From positions 1-64,000 of the forward strand of contig JANREX010000092.1 in the NCBI GenBank assembly GCA_030758115.1: a DNA stretch of 64,000 nt. The letters are read 5' to 3'. Under the pieces are notes generated by a model. It ran no database searches. It saw only the letters and a program-made list of their open reading frames with translations, and was not told where the DNA came from. Every line of letters starts with the position of its first letter. The first letter of the stretch is position 1. A program made the translations under genes and the position numbers. The DNA comes from Paracoccaceae bacterium (GTDB lineage: Bacteria; Pseudomonadota; Alphaproteobacteria; Rhodobacterales; Rhodobacteraceae). Of the stretch, positions 1 through 7,685 are shown in pieces.

Positions 1-886
1 GCTGCGTGGCGAGATCCGCTCGGTCGTGGGGTTGACGGAACCCGATGCCGCGTCATCGGACCTGACGAACCTTGCCACCACCATCCGGCGCGAGGGGGAT
101 GAATATGTCATCAACGGGCGCAAGTGGTTCTCTACCGGGGCCAAGCACCCTAACGCCAAGCTGTGCATCGTGTTCGGGGTCTCGGATCCTTCACCTGATG
201 CGGACAAGCATCGCAAGCATTCCTTCATCCTCGTGCCGATGGATACACCCGGTTTCCAGGTGGTGCGCGATGTGCCGATCATGCATCACCACGCACCCGA
301 GGGACATTGCGAGATCCTGATGCGCGATGTGCGCGTGCCGGTCGATGCGATGCTGGGCAACGAGGGGGACGGTTTCATGCTGGCGCAGGCGCGTCTTGGA
401 CCGGGGCGAATCCATCATTGCATGCGCACCATCGGTCAATGCGAACTGGCGCTGGAACTGATGTGCGAACGCGGGCTGGAACGGCGCACCTTCGGCAAGG
501 CGCTGGCCGACAACGCGAATATCCAGGACTGGATCGCGCAGTCGCGGATCGAGATCGACGCGGCGCGGCTGCTGATGCTGCAAACGGCGTGGAAGATGGA
601 CCGCGACGGCGCGCGCGCGGCGCGGGTCGATGTGTCCGCGATCAAGGTGATGGCTGCGCGGTTGCAAACCCAAGTGGTGGACCGCGCCATTCAGGTCTTT
701 GGTGCGGCCGGGATCACGCCGGATACGCCGCTCAGTTACCTCTGGACATGGGGCCGCGCGATGCGTTTTCTGGACGGGCCGGACGAGGTGCATCTGAAGG
801 TCATCGCGCGCGAGGAATTGAAGCGCGCCAAGGCCGCGATGGGACGCAACATCGCGCATTTCGTGCCGCCATACCGCGCGGAGTGA
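1..886 (+). CDS. acyl-CoA dehydrogenase (ACAD10/11-like), 5' truncated by window
   Basis: Flavin-dependent alpha,beta-dehydrogenation of an acyl-CoA is the expected reaction. The open frame enters at base 2 and ends with TGA at 884-886, giving 294 visible residues; the N-terminal alpha domain lies outside the window, so the first in-frame GTG (26) is not a start. Visible are the family motif TEPDAASSD near the left edge, the beta domain, and the C-terminal helical domain with RRTFGKAL and MRFLDGPDEVH about 35 residues from the end. The GPDEVH form is typical of ACAD10/11-type enzymes rather than classical short-chain enzymes. A CoA ligase starts 15 bp downstream on the same strand, so the two probably form an operon that activates and then oxidises one acid. 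The substrate is not visible from sequence. Confidence 0.9.
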   Translation, partial: LRGEIRSVVGLTEPDAASSDLTNLATTIRREGDEYVINGRKWFSTGAKHPNAKLCIVFGVSDPSPDADKHRKHSFILVPMDTPGFQVVRDVPIMHHHAPEGHCEILMRDVRVPVDAMLGNEGDGFMLAQARLGPGRIHHCMRTIGQCELALELMCERGLERRTFGKALADNANIQDWIAQSRIEIDAARLLMLQTAWKMDRDGARAARVDVSAIKVMAARLQTQVVDRAIQVFGAAGITPDTPLSYLWTWGRAMRFLDGPDEVHLKVIAREELKRAKAAMGRNIAHFVPPYRAE

Positions 887-901
887 TCCGCGCATCACCA
901 C

Positions 902-2488
902 ATGAAAGACCACGGACCGATGACTTTCACGCCGCCGCTTCGCAAGGAACGCCATTTCGATCAGCGGGTGGTGGCCTGCTATCCGGACCGCCCGGCGAAT
1001 ATTGACGCCATGCTGGCCCAGGCCGTGGCCCATCATCCCGACACGATCGCGCTGATCGATGGCGCCCTGCGCCTGACATATGCCGATCTGAACGCCGAGG
1101 TGGGCCGGGTCGCCGGTGGTCTGGCCGCGCGGGGTGTGGGGGTCGGGGACAGGGTTGCCGCCATTCTTGGCAATGGTGCACCCTTCGTGATCCTCTGTTT
1201 CGCCGTGGCGCGGCTGGGGGCGGTCTTTGTTCCGCTGAGCATCCGCGATCAGATGCCCGGTATCCGCCATGCCCTGACGCAATCGGAATCCTGCGCGCTG
1301 GTGGTCGAGGCGGATCTGACCGCGATCGTGCCCCCGCCGGACGAGACGCCACATCTGCGCGCGCGCTTTGCCATCGGTGCCGCGGAAGGCTTTGACGATT
1401 ACGCCGGTCTGCGCGATGCCGCCCCCCATGACGCGCCGTCCCCGGCGGGTGAAGAGGATGTCGCGACGATCCTTTATACCTCGGGCACGACGGGCGTGCC
1501 CAAGGGGGCGATGCTGACGGGCTTGGGCATCATCCATTCCGCCACCAGTTTCGTGACCGTCATGGGGCTTGGTCCGCAGGACAGCACCATCGTCACCGTG
1601 CCGATGAACCATGTGACCGGGCTTGTCGCCTGCATTCATACGATGGTGCGCGCGGCGGGCACGATGATCGCCCAGCGGGCATTCAAGGCGCCGCAGTTCC
1701 TGGAACTGGCCGCGCGGGAGGGGATGACGTTTTCGGTCATGGTGCCTGCCATGTACAATCTGTGCCTGCATCAGGCCGATCTGTCGGACTATGACCTGTC
1801 CCGCTGGCGGATCGGTGGGTATGGCGGCGCGCCGATGCCTGCCGCCACGATCGAGCGTCTGGCGGTGGCTTTGCCGGGGTTGGGCCTGATGAATGTCTAT
1901 GGCGCCACGGAACTGACCTCACCGGCGACGATCATGCCCGCCGACCAGACAGCCGCCCGGCGTTTGTCGGTGGGCTTGCCCGCGCCGGGTGTCGAGATCT
2001 GCGTCATGGATGAGGCAGGCCGCGAGGTGCCCCGTGGCGAGGCAGGCGAGCTGTGGATCCGGGGGGCGATGGTCGTGCCGGGCTACTGGCGCAACCCCGA
2101 GGCCGACGCGCGCGAATTCGTGGCCGGTTTCTGGAAATCGGGCGATATCGGCAGCGTGGATGCCGATGGGTTCGTGCATGTCTTCGACCGCAAGAAAGAG
2201 ATGATCAACCGCGGCGGGCACAAGATCTACACCGCCATGGTCGAAAGCGTGCTGACCGCATGGCCCGGCGTGGTCGAAGCGGCGGTGGTCCCGCGCCCCT
2301 GTCCCATGCTTGGCGAAAGGGTCCATGCGGTCGTGACGATCAAGCCCGGCATGGTGGCCGAGGACGATTTGCGCCGCCATTGCGCGGGGCAGTTGTCCGA
2401 TTATCAATGCCCCGAAACCTACCTGCTGACCGAAGACCCGCTGCCGCGCAACGCCAATGGCAAGATCATGAAGCGCAGCATCGCCTGA
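902..2488 (+). CDS. class I adenylate-forming acyl-CoA ligase
   Basis: A 528-residue AMP-binding enzyme that should form an acyl-adenylate and then an acyl-CoA thioester. The P-loop YTSGTTGVPKG lies near residue 195, the A8 hinge DRKKEMINRGGHKIY near 428, and the catalytic lysine of A10 is K521 in PRNANGKIMKR. The length is normal for the family. ATG at 902 is used; a second ATG at 920 would shorten the N-terminus by six residues. It follows the acyl-CoA dehydrogenase by 15 bp. General resemblance is to carnitine/crotonobetaine and medium or long-chain acid ligases (CaiC/FadD-like), but the specificity cannot be read from sequence. Confidence 0.88.
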   Translation: MKDHGPMTFTPPLRKERHFDQRVVACYPDRPANIDAMLAQAVAHHPDTIALIDGALRLTYADLNAEVGRVAGGLAARGVGVGDRVAAILGNGAPFVILCFAVARLGAVFVPLSIRDQMPGIRHALTQSESCALVVEADLTAIVPPPDETPHLRARFAIGAAEGFDDYAGLRDAAPHDAPSPAGEEDVATILYTSGTTGVPKGAMLTGLGIIHSATSFVTVMGLGPQDSTIVTVPMNHVTGLVACIHTMVRAAGTMIAQRAFKAPQFLELAAREGMTFSVMVPAMYNLCLHQADLSDYDLSRWRIGGYGGAPMPAATIERLAVALPGLGLMNVYGATELTSPATIMPADQTAARRLSVGLPAPGVEICVMDEAGREVPRGEAGELWIRGAMVVPGYWRNPEADAREFVAGFWKSGDIGSVDADGFVHVFDRKKEMINRGGHKIYTAMVESVLTAWPGVVEAAVVPRPCPMLGERVHAVVTIKPGMVAEDDLRRHCAGQLSDYQCPETYLLTEDPLPRNANGKIMKRSIA

Positions 2489-2500
2489 TCTGCCGATCAG
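2485..2500. terminator. short stem-loop between convergent genes
   Basis: CTGATC and GATCAG pair around a TGCC loop at the end of the ligase gene and before the convergent secreted-protein gene. There is no following T run, so it is at best a weak bidirectional terminator. Confidence 0.3.
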
Positions 2501-2536
2501 CGGGCCTGGTGTCTTCCCGGATCGCCGCTTGCTGCT

Positions 2537-3169
2537 TCAATCCGCGTCACTGCACAGATAGACAGCGCCCCCGATGACCACGACGCTGGCCGCGGCACCT
2601 GCCAGCACCGCAGGTGTGCTCAGCGCGGTGCCGATCGCGGTGCCTGCCGATGACACCAGGCTCGAAAGGCTTGCCGTGTTGCCTGACAGGATCATCGCCC
2701 CGGAGCTGTGCGTCACCGCCGATACGGTGGACGACAGCCGGTCCGACAATCCGCCGTCCTCGGTCCGTTCGCCGATGCCGACCAGTGCCATGGCTTCCTG
2801 CTTTGTCGCATTGACCAGCCTGCAGGTGCGCGAGGGTGCGTCACAGCGGCCAAAGGCGTCACGTGGGCCCTGGGCGGGCTGCGAATGGCTTTGGGTTTCG
2901 GGATCGTAATTTGCGCAGAAGACCAGGCGTTCCTCGGCGGTCAGGTCCGGCATCAGATAGGTGATGACCACGGCGCCGGGGCAGGTGTTGCGGCGGCTGA
3001 AATACCGCTCGCGGAACGACGAATAGGTGGGTTCGTCATCGTCATAGAAAATCGTGACGCTTTCACCGTCTATCTTGGTCGTGCATTGCGTCGGCGCCGC
3101 CGTGGCCGGGGTGCTGCTCAGCCATGCAATGGCTATGGCCATGCCCGCGATGGTCGCACGAAAGCGCAT
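2537..3169 (-). CDS. secreted or membrane-anchored protein of unknown function
   Basis: A 210-residue protein that I do not recognise. ATG at 3169 is chosen because it starts directly at a signal peptide (MRFRATIAGMAIAIAWLSS...ATAA); the open frame extends 11 codons further upstream without one. The mature part has five scattered cysteines (QCTTK, TCPG, FCANY, RCDAP, TCRL), which suggests disulfides in the periplasm. A Ser/Thr/Ala-rich stretch follows, then a hydrophobic segment (VLAGAAASVVVIGGAVYL) ending in CSDAD. That layout suggests a protein held in the inner membrane by its C-terminus. It stands alone, convergent with the CoA ligase. Confidence 0.6.
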   Translation of the reverse strand: MRFRATIAGMAIAIAWLSSTPATAAPTQCTTKIDGESVTIFYDDDEPTYSSFRERYFSRRNTCPGAVVITYLMPDLTAEERLVFCANYDPETQSHSQPAQGPRDAFGRCDAPSRTCRLVNATKQEAMALVGIGERTEDGGLSDRLSSTVSAVTHSSGAMILSGNTASLSSLVSSAGTAIGTALSTPAVLAGAAASVVVIGGAVYLCSDAD

Positions 3170-3204
3170 GATCGTCCTGTCCTCTGGTGTCAGTCTGCCC
3201 ATTG

Positions 3205-3222
3205 GGCGGGGTTTGCCCCGCC
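3205..3222. terminator. hairpin downstream of TauE-like gene
   Basis: A perfect 7-bp stem GGCGGGG / CCCCGCC with a TTTG loop, between the TauE-like gene and the secreted-protein gene, both on the minus strand. It could end the permease transcript. There is no clear U tract. Confidence 0.4.
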
Positions 3223-3280
3223 ACCTTGTCTTGCGCTAGATGGCAAGGCCCCGCGCGGCTTTCAAGCCGGCTGGACGGGG

Positions 3281-3300
3281 GGTGGCGTCAAACCGCCACC
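3281..3300. terminator. hairpin overlapping the TauE-like stop codon
   Basis: GGTGGCG and CGCCACC form a 7-bp stem with a 6-nt loop that contains the minus-strand stop codon (3288-3290). With the hairpin at 3205-3222 it makes a double stem-loop after the permease gene. Confidence 0.35.
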
Positions 3301-4022
3301 GCCTGCCAGACAAGGCGCAGTGACAGGATCACCAGAAGGCCCAGGATGACCCTGTCGAAGATCGCGGCCGACAGGCGTTTGCCCAGCCATGCCCCCAAGG
3401 GCATGGTTGCCACCAGCGGAATCAGTGCAAGGCAACTGATGACGAAACGCTCGCCAGTCAGGATGCCCAGACCGGCCAGAAGCGGTATCTGCACCAGTGC
3501 CATGGCAAGAAAGAAGACCGAGATGGTGAAGATGAACTGCGGCCGCTGCAGTTTCAGCGCGTTCAGAAAACTCAGCGATACCGGTGCGGACAGACCCGCC
3601 GCCCCCTGCAGGATGCCGCCCAGCACACCCATGGGGGCGGCCAGCCTTTCGGCCCGCGCCAGGCTCAGCACCCAGCCCGGGCGAAACGCGCGAAAACCGA
3701 CATAGGCCAGTACCGACAAGGCCACGGCCAGGTTCAGCGCCTCCGAGGGGAGCCAGGCCAGAAGGAAACTGCCGATTCCCGCGCCCAGAGCACCCGCAAC
3801 CGCGAAATGCAGGGTCAGCGGGCTGGCCAGGGCGTGGCGGCGAAAGCTCCATCCCTGCCAGACATTGGTGACCAGGTTGGGGATCGCAAAGACCGCCACG
3901 GCGAAGGGGGCGCCGAAGAAGATCGTCATCACCGGCACCGCGATGATGGGTGCACCGGCGCCGGTCGCCCCTTTCAGGATGCCGCCAAGACCAAATGCGA
4001 GGAAGACGAGAATCAGGCTCAT
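3288..4022 (-). CDS. TauE/SafE-family sulfite exporter-like permease
   Basis: A 244-residue polytopic inner-membrane protein with about 7-8 hydrophobic segments. The family hallmarks are the Gly/Ala-rich GLGGILKGATGAGAPIIAVPVM block near residues 11-32 and the internal repeat GVLGGILQGAAGLSAPVS near the middle, which mark the inverted repeat of the TauE/SafE fold. Members export sulfite, sulfoacetate or other organic anions, but many are uncharacterised. It lies 52 bp downstream of the DUF3237 gene on the same strand and probably shares its transcript. The neighbourhood (CoA ligases, feruloyl-CoA synthase) suggests transport of an organic acid as much as a sulfur anion. Confidence 0.8.
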   Translation of the reverse strand: MSLILVFLAFGLGGILKGATGAGAPIIAVPVMTIFFGAPFAVAVFAIPNLVTNVWQGWSFRRHALASPLTLHFAVAGALGAGIGSFLLAWLPSEALNLAVALSVLAYVGFRAFRPGWVLSLARAERLAAPMGVLGGILQGAAGLSAPVSLSFLNALKLQRPQFIFTISVFFLAMALVQIPLLAGLGILTGERFVISCLALIPLVATMPLGAWLGKRLSAAIFDRVILGLLVILSLRLVWQAVAV

Positions 4023-4074
4023 GATCGCATGACTGTCTGGCAGCGGGAGGGCCGGGTCCAGCCCTGCCTGCGGA

Positions 4075-4545
4075 TTATTCCAGCGCGAAAAGCGAGATGA
4101 CGACCTGCCCGGATTTGCGGGCGCCGGTGCCGACGAACAAGGTGCCGTTCACCCAGTCATAGCGGGGATCCCCGGTTTCCAGCCGGGCATGGGTGCGCAT
4201 GTAATAGCTGGCGGGATCCACCTCCTCGCCCCTGGCGATCGCGGCCAGCACCTCGGCCGGGCCGTGGCGGTAGCCGTAGTTGCGGATCTCGATGGTCGCG
4301 CCATCCCCTGTTTCGATCGCATAGCGCGTGTCCAGTTCGGCCACGCCATTCGTCCAGATCGTCTGCCAGTCCGCGCCAAGGTTCAGGATGCGGCCATTGA
4401 GGGCGGGACCTGACACGGTGCCGCCGATGATGGGGATGATCCGGCGTTGCCCGGCCTGGCCGGCACCCATCTCGCGGATCGGATCCAGCGAGACGAACAG
4501 GTCGCAGACATGGCGCAGGCCAGGGGTGGAAAGGGACTGTGTCAT
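4075..4545 (-). CDS. DUF3237 family protein
   Basis: A 156-residue soluble protein matching the DUF3237 pattern: an N-terminal LFVSLDPIREMGAGQAGQRRIIPIIGGTVSGP block, then LGADWQTIWTNGVAELDTRY, a central IRNYGYRHGP, and a C-terminal DYRxDWVNGTLFVGTGAR-like strand. The family is thought to adopt a small beta-barrel; its biochemical role is not established. It is divergent from the feruloyl-CoA synthase gene (116 bp between the starts) and precedes the TauE-like gene, so it is probably co-regulated with aromatic-acid catabolism. That link is inferred from position only. Confidence 0.75.
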   Translation of the reverse strand: MTQSLSTPGLRHVCDLFVSLDPIREMGAGQAGQRRIIPIIGGTVSGPALNGRILNLGADWQTIWTNGVAELDTRYAIETGDGATIEIRNYGYRHGPAEVLAAIARGEEVDPASYYMRTHARLETGDPRYDWVNGTLFVGTGARKSGQVVISLFALE

Positions 4546-4661
4546 GCGGCGCTCCGTGCTTGATCGGGATTGAGTGAAAGACGCTATCGCTATAAACCAT
4601 AACTACCCATGCCGGAGCCTGTCCAGCGGATCGGCACATCCGGGCCTGGGGGAGGGGGATC

Positions 4662-6422
4662 ATGTCGCAAGCACGTTTCTGGACACCAGCATTTCATGTC
4701 GACCGGCGCGCCGATGGCACGATCCTGATGCATCATGAAGGACAGGCCCCGCGCCTGGCCGACACGATCGCGGCCCGGATCGGGCATTGGGCGCGGACGG
4801 TGCCGGATCGCGCGGCCTTGGCGCAGCGCGGACCGGACGGGACATGGCAGAGCATCAGCTATGGCGTGCTCTGGCACCGGATGCGGCATCTGGGTGCGGG
4901 ATTGCTGGCACTGGGCCTTGGCCAGGACCGTCCGGTGCTGATCCTGTCGGAAAACGCGCTGGACCATGCGGTTCTGGCCCTGGCTGGCCAATATGCCGGT
5001 GTGCCCACCGCGGCGCTGTCCACGGCCTTTTCGCTGCTGTCGGACAGCCATGACAAGCTGCGCGACGCGGTGGACCTGTTGAAGCCGGGGTTGGTTTATG
5101 CCGCGGATGGCGCGCGCTATGGCCGCGCGCTTGCGGCCCTGCCCGCGGGGGTGCGGATCGCCTGTTCCGTCAACCCGCCAGCCGGGGCGCTGGCCTTCGC
5201 GGATCTGCCCCTCTCCGATCCGGCCATGGCGGATGCCGCCTTTGCCGCGCTCAGGGGTGACATGGTGGCGAAATACCTCTTTACCAGCGGATCCACCGGC
5301 AGCCCCAAGGCGGTGATCAACACCCATGACATGATCGCGCGCAATCAGGACATGGTCGCCGATTGCTTCCGCTTTCTGGCCGATCATCCGCCCGTCGTGA
5401 TGGATTGGGCCCCCTGGAGCCATACGGCCAGCGGCAACAAGGTCTTTCACATGGTGCTCTGCCATGGCGGCACCTATCACATCGACGAGGGCAAGCCGAC
5501 GCCCGCCCTGATCGGGCGCACGCTGGAAAACCTGCGCGAGGTCGCGCCGACCTGGTATTTCAACGTGCCCGCCGGATACGAGATGCTGCTGGCCGCCTTT
5601 CGCGCCGATCCGGACCTTGCCGCGCGCTTCTTCAGCCGGATGGACATGATGATGTATGCGGGCGCCGGGATGGCGCAGCACCTCTGGGATGGCTTGCGCG
5701 ACATGGCCCGACAGGTGACGGGGCGCGATGTGTTGCTGACCACGGCCCTGGGGGCCACCGAAACCGGGCCCTTCGCGCTGATGTGTACCCGGCAGCAGGC
5801 GGCACCCGGCAATGTCGGCCTGCCGGCGCGGGGCATCACGCTGAAACTGGTCCCGAACGAGGGCAAGCTTGAGGCGCGTCTGAAAAGCCCCTCGATCACG
5901 CCGGGATATCTGGGTGATCCGGACAACAGCGCCAGGATGCTGGATGACGAGGGTTTCTATTGCCTGGGCGATGCGCTGCGCCCCGCCGATCCCGATGACC
6001 TGACCCAAGGCTTCTTTTTCGACGGGCGCATCGCCGAGAATTTCAAGCTGGCGACCGGCACCTGGGTTGCCGTGGGCGCCTTGCGCGCCCGGCTGGTGGA
6101 TCAGTTCGGCGGGCTGATCCGCGACGCGGTGATCCTGGGCGAGGATCGTCCGGCCCTGGCGGCCCTGTTGTTCGCGGCCGAGGGTGTCATGGATCGCCCC
6201 GGCATCATGGCCGAGCTGGAGGCGCGCCACGCCGCCTTCCTTGCCGATGCGACGGGCAGTTCCAACAGGATTGCGCGGATGCTGATCCTGCGGGATCCGC
6301 CCAGTCTTGATCTGGGCGAGGTGACGGACAAAGGGTCGATCAACGCCCGTGCCGTGATCCGTCACAGGCCGGATGCCGTGGCGCGGGTCTTCGACGGCCC
6401 CGAGGGCATTGCCCGCGAATAG
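4662..6422 (+). CDS. fcs: feruloyl-CoA synthase
   Basis: A 586-residue adenylate-forming enzyme. The N-terminus (RFWTPAFHVDRRADGTILM) and the block LSTAFSLLSDSHDKLRDAVDLLKPGLVYA are characteristic of feruloyl-CoA synthases. The P-loop LFTSGSTGSPKAVINTH lies near residues 205-220, followed by DWAPWSHTASGN and GATETGPFA. The enzyme should activate ferulate and related hydroxycinnamates with ATP and CoA, the first step of side-chain removal in lignin-monomer degradation. The start is supported by the GGGGGAGGGGGATC run directly upstream. No enoyl-CoA hydratase/aldolase (ech) lies in the window, so the pathway partner must be elsewhere or the substrate may differ. The neighbouring P450 and TRAP binding protein support a methoxyaromatic theme. 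Confidence 0.87.
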   Translation: MSQARFWTPAFHVDRRADGTILMHHEGQAPRLADTIAARIGHWARTVPDRAALAQRGPDGTWQSISYGVLWHRMRHLGAGLLALGLGQDRPVLILSENALDHAVLALAGQYAGVPTAALSTAFSLLSDSHDKLRDAVDLLKPGLVYAADGARYGRALAALPAGVRIACSVNPPAGALAFADLPLSDPAMADAAFAALRGDMVAKYLFTSGSTGSPKAVINTHDMIARNQDMVADCFRFLADHPPVVMDWAPWSHTASGNKVFHMVLCHGGTYHIDEGKPTPALIGRTLENLREVAPTWYFNVPAGYEMLLAAFRADPDLAARFFSRMDMMMYAGAGMAQHLWDGLRDMARQVTGRDVLLTTALGATETGPFALMCTRQQAAPGNVGLPARGITLKLVPNEGKLEARLKSPSITPGYLGDPDNSARMLDDEGFYCLGDALRPADPDDLTQGFFFDGRIAENFKLATGTWVAVGALRARLVDQFGGLIRDAVILGEDRPALAALLFAAEGVMDRPGIMAELEARHAAFLADATGSSNRIARMLILRDPPSLDLGEVTDKGSINARAVIRHRPDAVARVFDGPEGIARE

Positions 6423-6478
6423 ATGCAGCACCTTCGTTCAGGCGGCCTCATTCTGGCGTGCAGTCGCATCCAAAGACA

Positions 6479-6506
6479 AAGGCCGCCGGATCGCTCCGGC
6501 GGCCTT
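6479..6506. terminator. bidirectional terminator between convergent genes
   Basis: A perfect 12-bp stem (AAGGCCGCCGGA / TCCGGCGGCCTT) with a 4-nt TCGC loop, midway between the feruloyl-CoA synthase stop (6422) and the minus-strand TRAP protein stop (6530). The A/T base of the stem gives short A and T tracts on both strands, so it can serve both genes. Confidence 0.75.
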
Positions 6507-6529
6507 GCCCGTTGTTCCTGGCAGAGCGA

Positions 6530-7567
6530 TCAGCCGCCGTTCTGCACGATCAGGTCCTTGGCCTGCTGGATCAGCGCGCGGCCGTCGATCCCCTTGGTTT
6601 CCATATCGGCCACCCAACGGTCGACGACGGGCTGCGCCTTTTCCTTCCAGCGCGCGACTTCGGCCTCGTCCAGCTGAACGATGTTGTTGCCACGATCCAC
6701 GGCGATCTTGCGGGCGGGTACGTCATAGTCCCACATGACCTGCGACGCGAAGGCCGCCAGCTTCTCGCCCGATTCCGCATCGATGGCGGCGCGGATATCC
6801 TCGGGCAGGGATTCATAGCGATCCTTGTTCATGACCAGCACGATTGTCGCCGTATAAAGCGCCTCGGGGCCGCCGAATTCGACGTGGTTGCTGACCAGTT
6901 CAGACACGCGCACGGCGGTGGTCACTTCCCACGGGATCACGGTTGCGTCGATCACGCCCTTGGACAGCGATTCCGGGATCGCGGGCAGGGGCATGCCCAC
7001 CGGTGTCGCGCCCAGTTCGTTCAGCATGTCGGTGATCACGCGGGTCGGCCCGCGCAGCTTCTTGCCGGCCATGTCTTCCAGGCTGTTGATGGGATCCTTG
7101 GAATGGATCAGGCCGGGGCCATGCACCCATGCGCCCAGAACCTTGACGTCCTTGTATTCCTCGGCCTGCCATTCGCTGTCGACCAGCTGCATGAAGGCCT
7201 TCGAGGTGGCGACGGGGTTGGTCATCATGAAGGGCAGTTCGAACACTTCGGTCTTGGGGAAGCGGCCGGGGGTATAGCCCACCACGGTCATGACCATGTC
7301 CACGGTGCCATCGATCGCCTGATCCATCAGATCGGTCGGACGGCCACCCAGGGCCATGGCGTCGTAGTGCTCGATCTTCAGCTTGCCGCCTGCGCGTTCT
7401 TCCACGGCAGTCGCCCAGGGCTTGAGGATATGCGCCGGCACCGGGGCGGGCGGCGGCAGGAACTGGTGCAGCCGCAGCGTCACCTCCTGCGCGGACAGGC
7501 TGGCCGGGGCAAGCGCCAAGGCAAATGCGGCCGCAGCGGCGGTCTTCATCAGGTTACGTCGAATCAT
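6530..7567 (-). CDS. TRAP transporter substrate-binding protein (DctP family), orphan
   Basis: A 345-residue periplasmic binding protein. The signal peptide covers about residues 1-26 (MIRRNLMKTAAAAAFALALAPASLSAQ). The mature protein has the TRAP/DctP pattern: an early HQFLPPPAPVPAHILKPWA, ERAGGKLKIEHYDAMALGG, then GPTRVITDMLNELGATPVGMPL around the ligand-binding arginine, and YTATIVLVMNKDRYESLPEDIRAAI. It should deliver an organic acid to a DctQM permease, but no such genes adjoin it. The start follows a GGGAGGAAACC ribosome site, and a stem-loop sits in the leader. The position between feruloyl-CoA synthase and an aromatic-type P450 suggests an aromatic acid ligand. Confidence 0.88.
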   Translation of the reverse strand: MIRRNLMKTAAAAAFALALAPASLSAQEVTLRLHQFLPPPAPVPAHILKPWATAVEERAGGKLKIEHYDAMALGGRPTDLMDQAIDGTVDMVMTVVGYTPGRFPKTEVFELPFMMTNPVATSKAFMQLVDSEWQAEEYKDVKVLGAWVHGPGLIHSKDPINSLEDMAGKKLRGPTRVITDMLNELGATPVGMPLPAIPESLSKGVIDATVIPWEVTTAVRVSELVSNHVEFGGPEALYTATIVLVMNKDRYESLPEDIRAAIDAESGEKLAAFASQVMWDYDVPARKIAVDRGNNIVQLDEAEVARWKEKAQPVVDRWVADMETKGIDGRALIQQAKDLIVQNGG

Positions 7568-7585
7568 TGGTTTCCTCCCAGAAAC

Positions 7586-7604
7586 GGGTCGGTTTGGCCG
7601 ACCC
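7586..7604 (-). promoter_or_regulatory. leader stem-loop upstream of TRAP binding protein
   Basis: GGGTCGG and CCGACCC form a perfect 7-bp stem with a 5-nt loop, ending 18 bp before the start codon and just upstream of the ribosome site. It may stabilise or modulate the mRNA; no switch can be deduced. Confidence 0.4.
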
Positions 7605-7685
7605 TTCGTTGCATCTTGTGTCAGGTTTCCGACCAGCGCAATTGATTATCTGTCATAGCTAGTTTTCACGCTGGCGGGGATCTTG

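Noticed and set aside
191-1771. 526-codon minus-strand frame opposite the acyl-CoA dehydrogenase/ligase pair
   Set aside because: Spans the junction of two confident plus-strand genes; no homology signals.
3245-3275. CGGCTT/AAGCCG stem between the TauE-like and secreted-protein genes
   Set aside because: The stem is short with a 2-nt loop and is overshadowed by the neighbouring hairpins at 3205-3222 and 3281-3300.
4570-4605. Sigma-70-like promoter (TTGAGT ... TATAAA) before the feruloyl-CoA synthase gene
   Set aside because: The spacer is only 15 bp and the -35 fit is poor; no support beyond AT richness.
4590-6431. 613-codon minus-strand frame opposite feruloyl-CoA synthase
   Set aside because: Antisense shadow of a well-supported enzyme gene, with His/Gln/Arg-rich content and no motifs.
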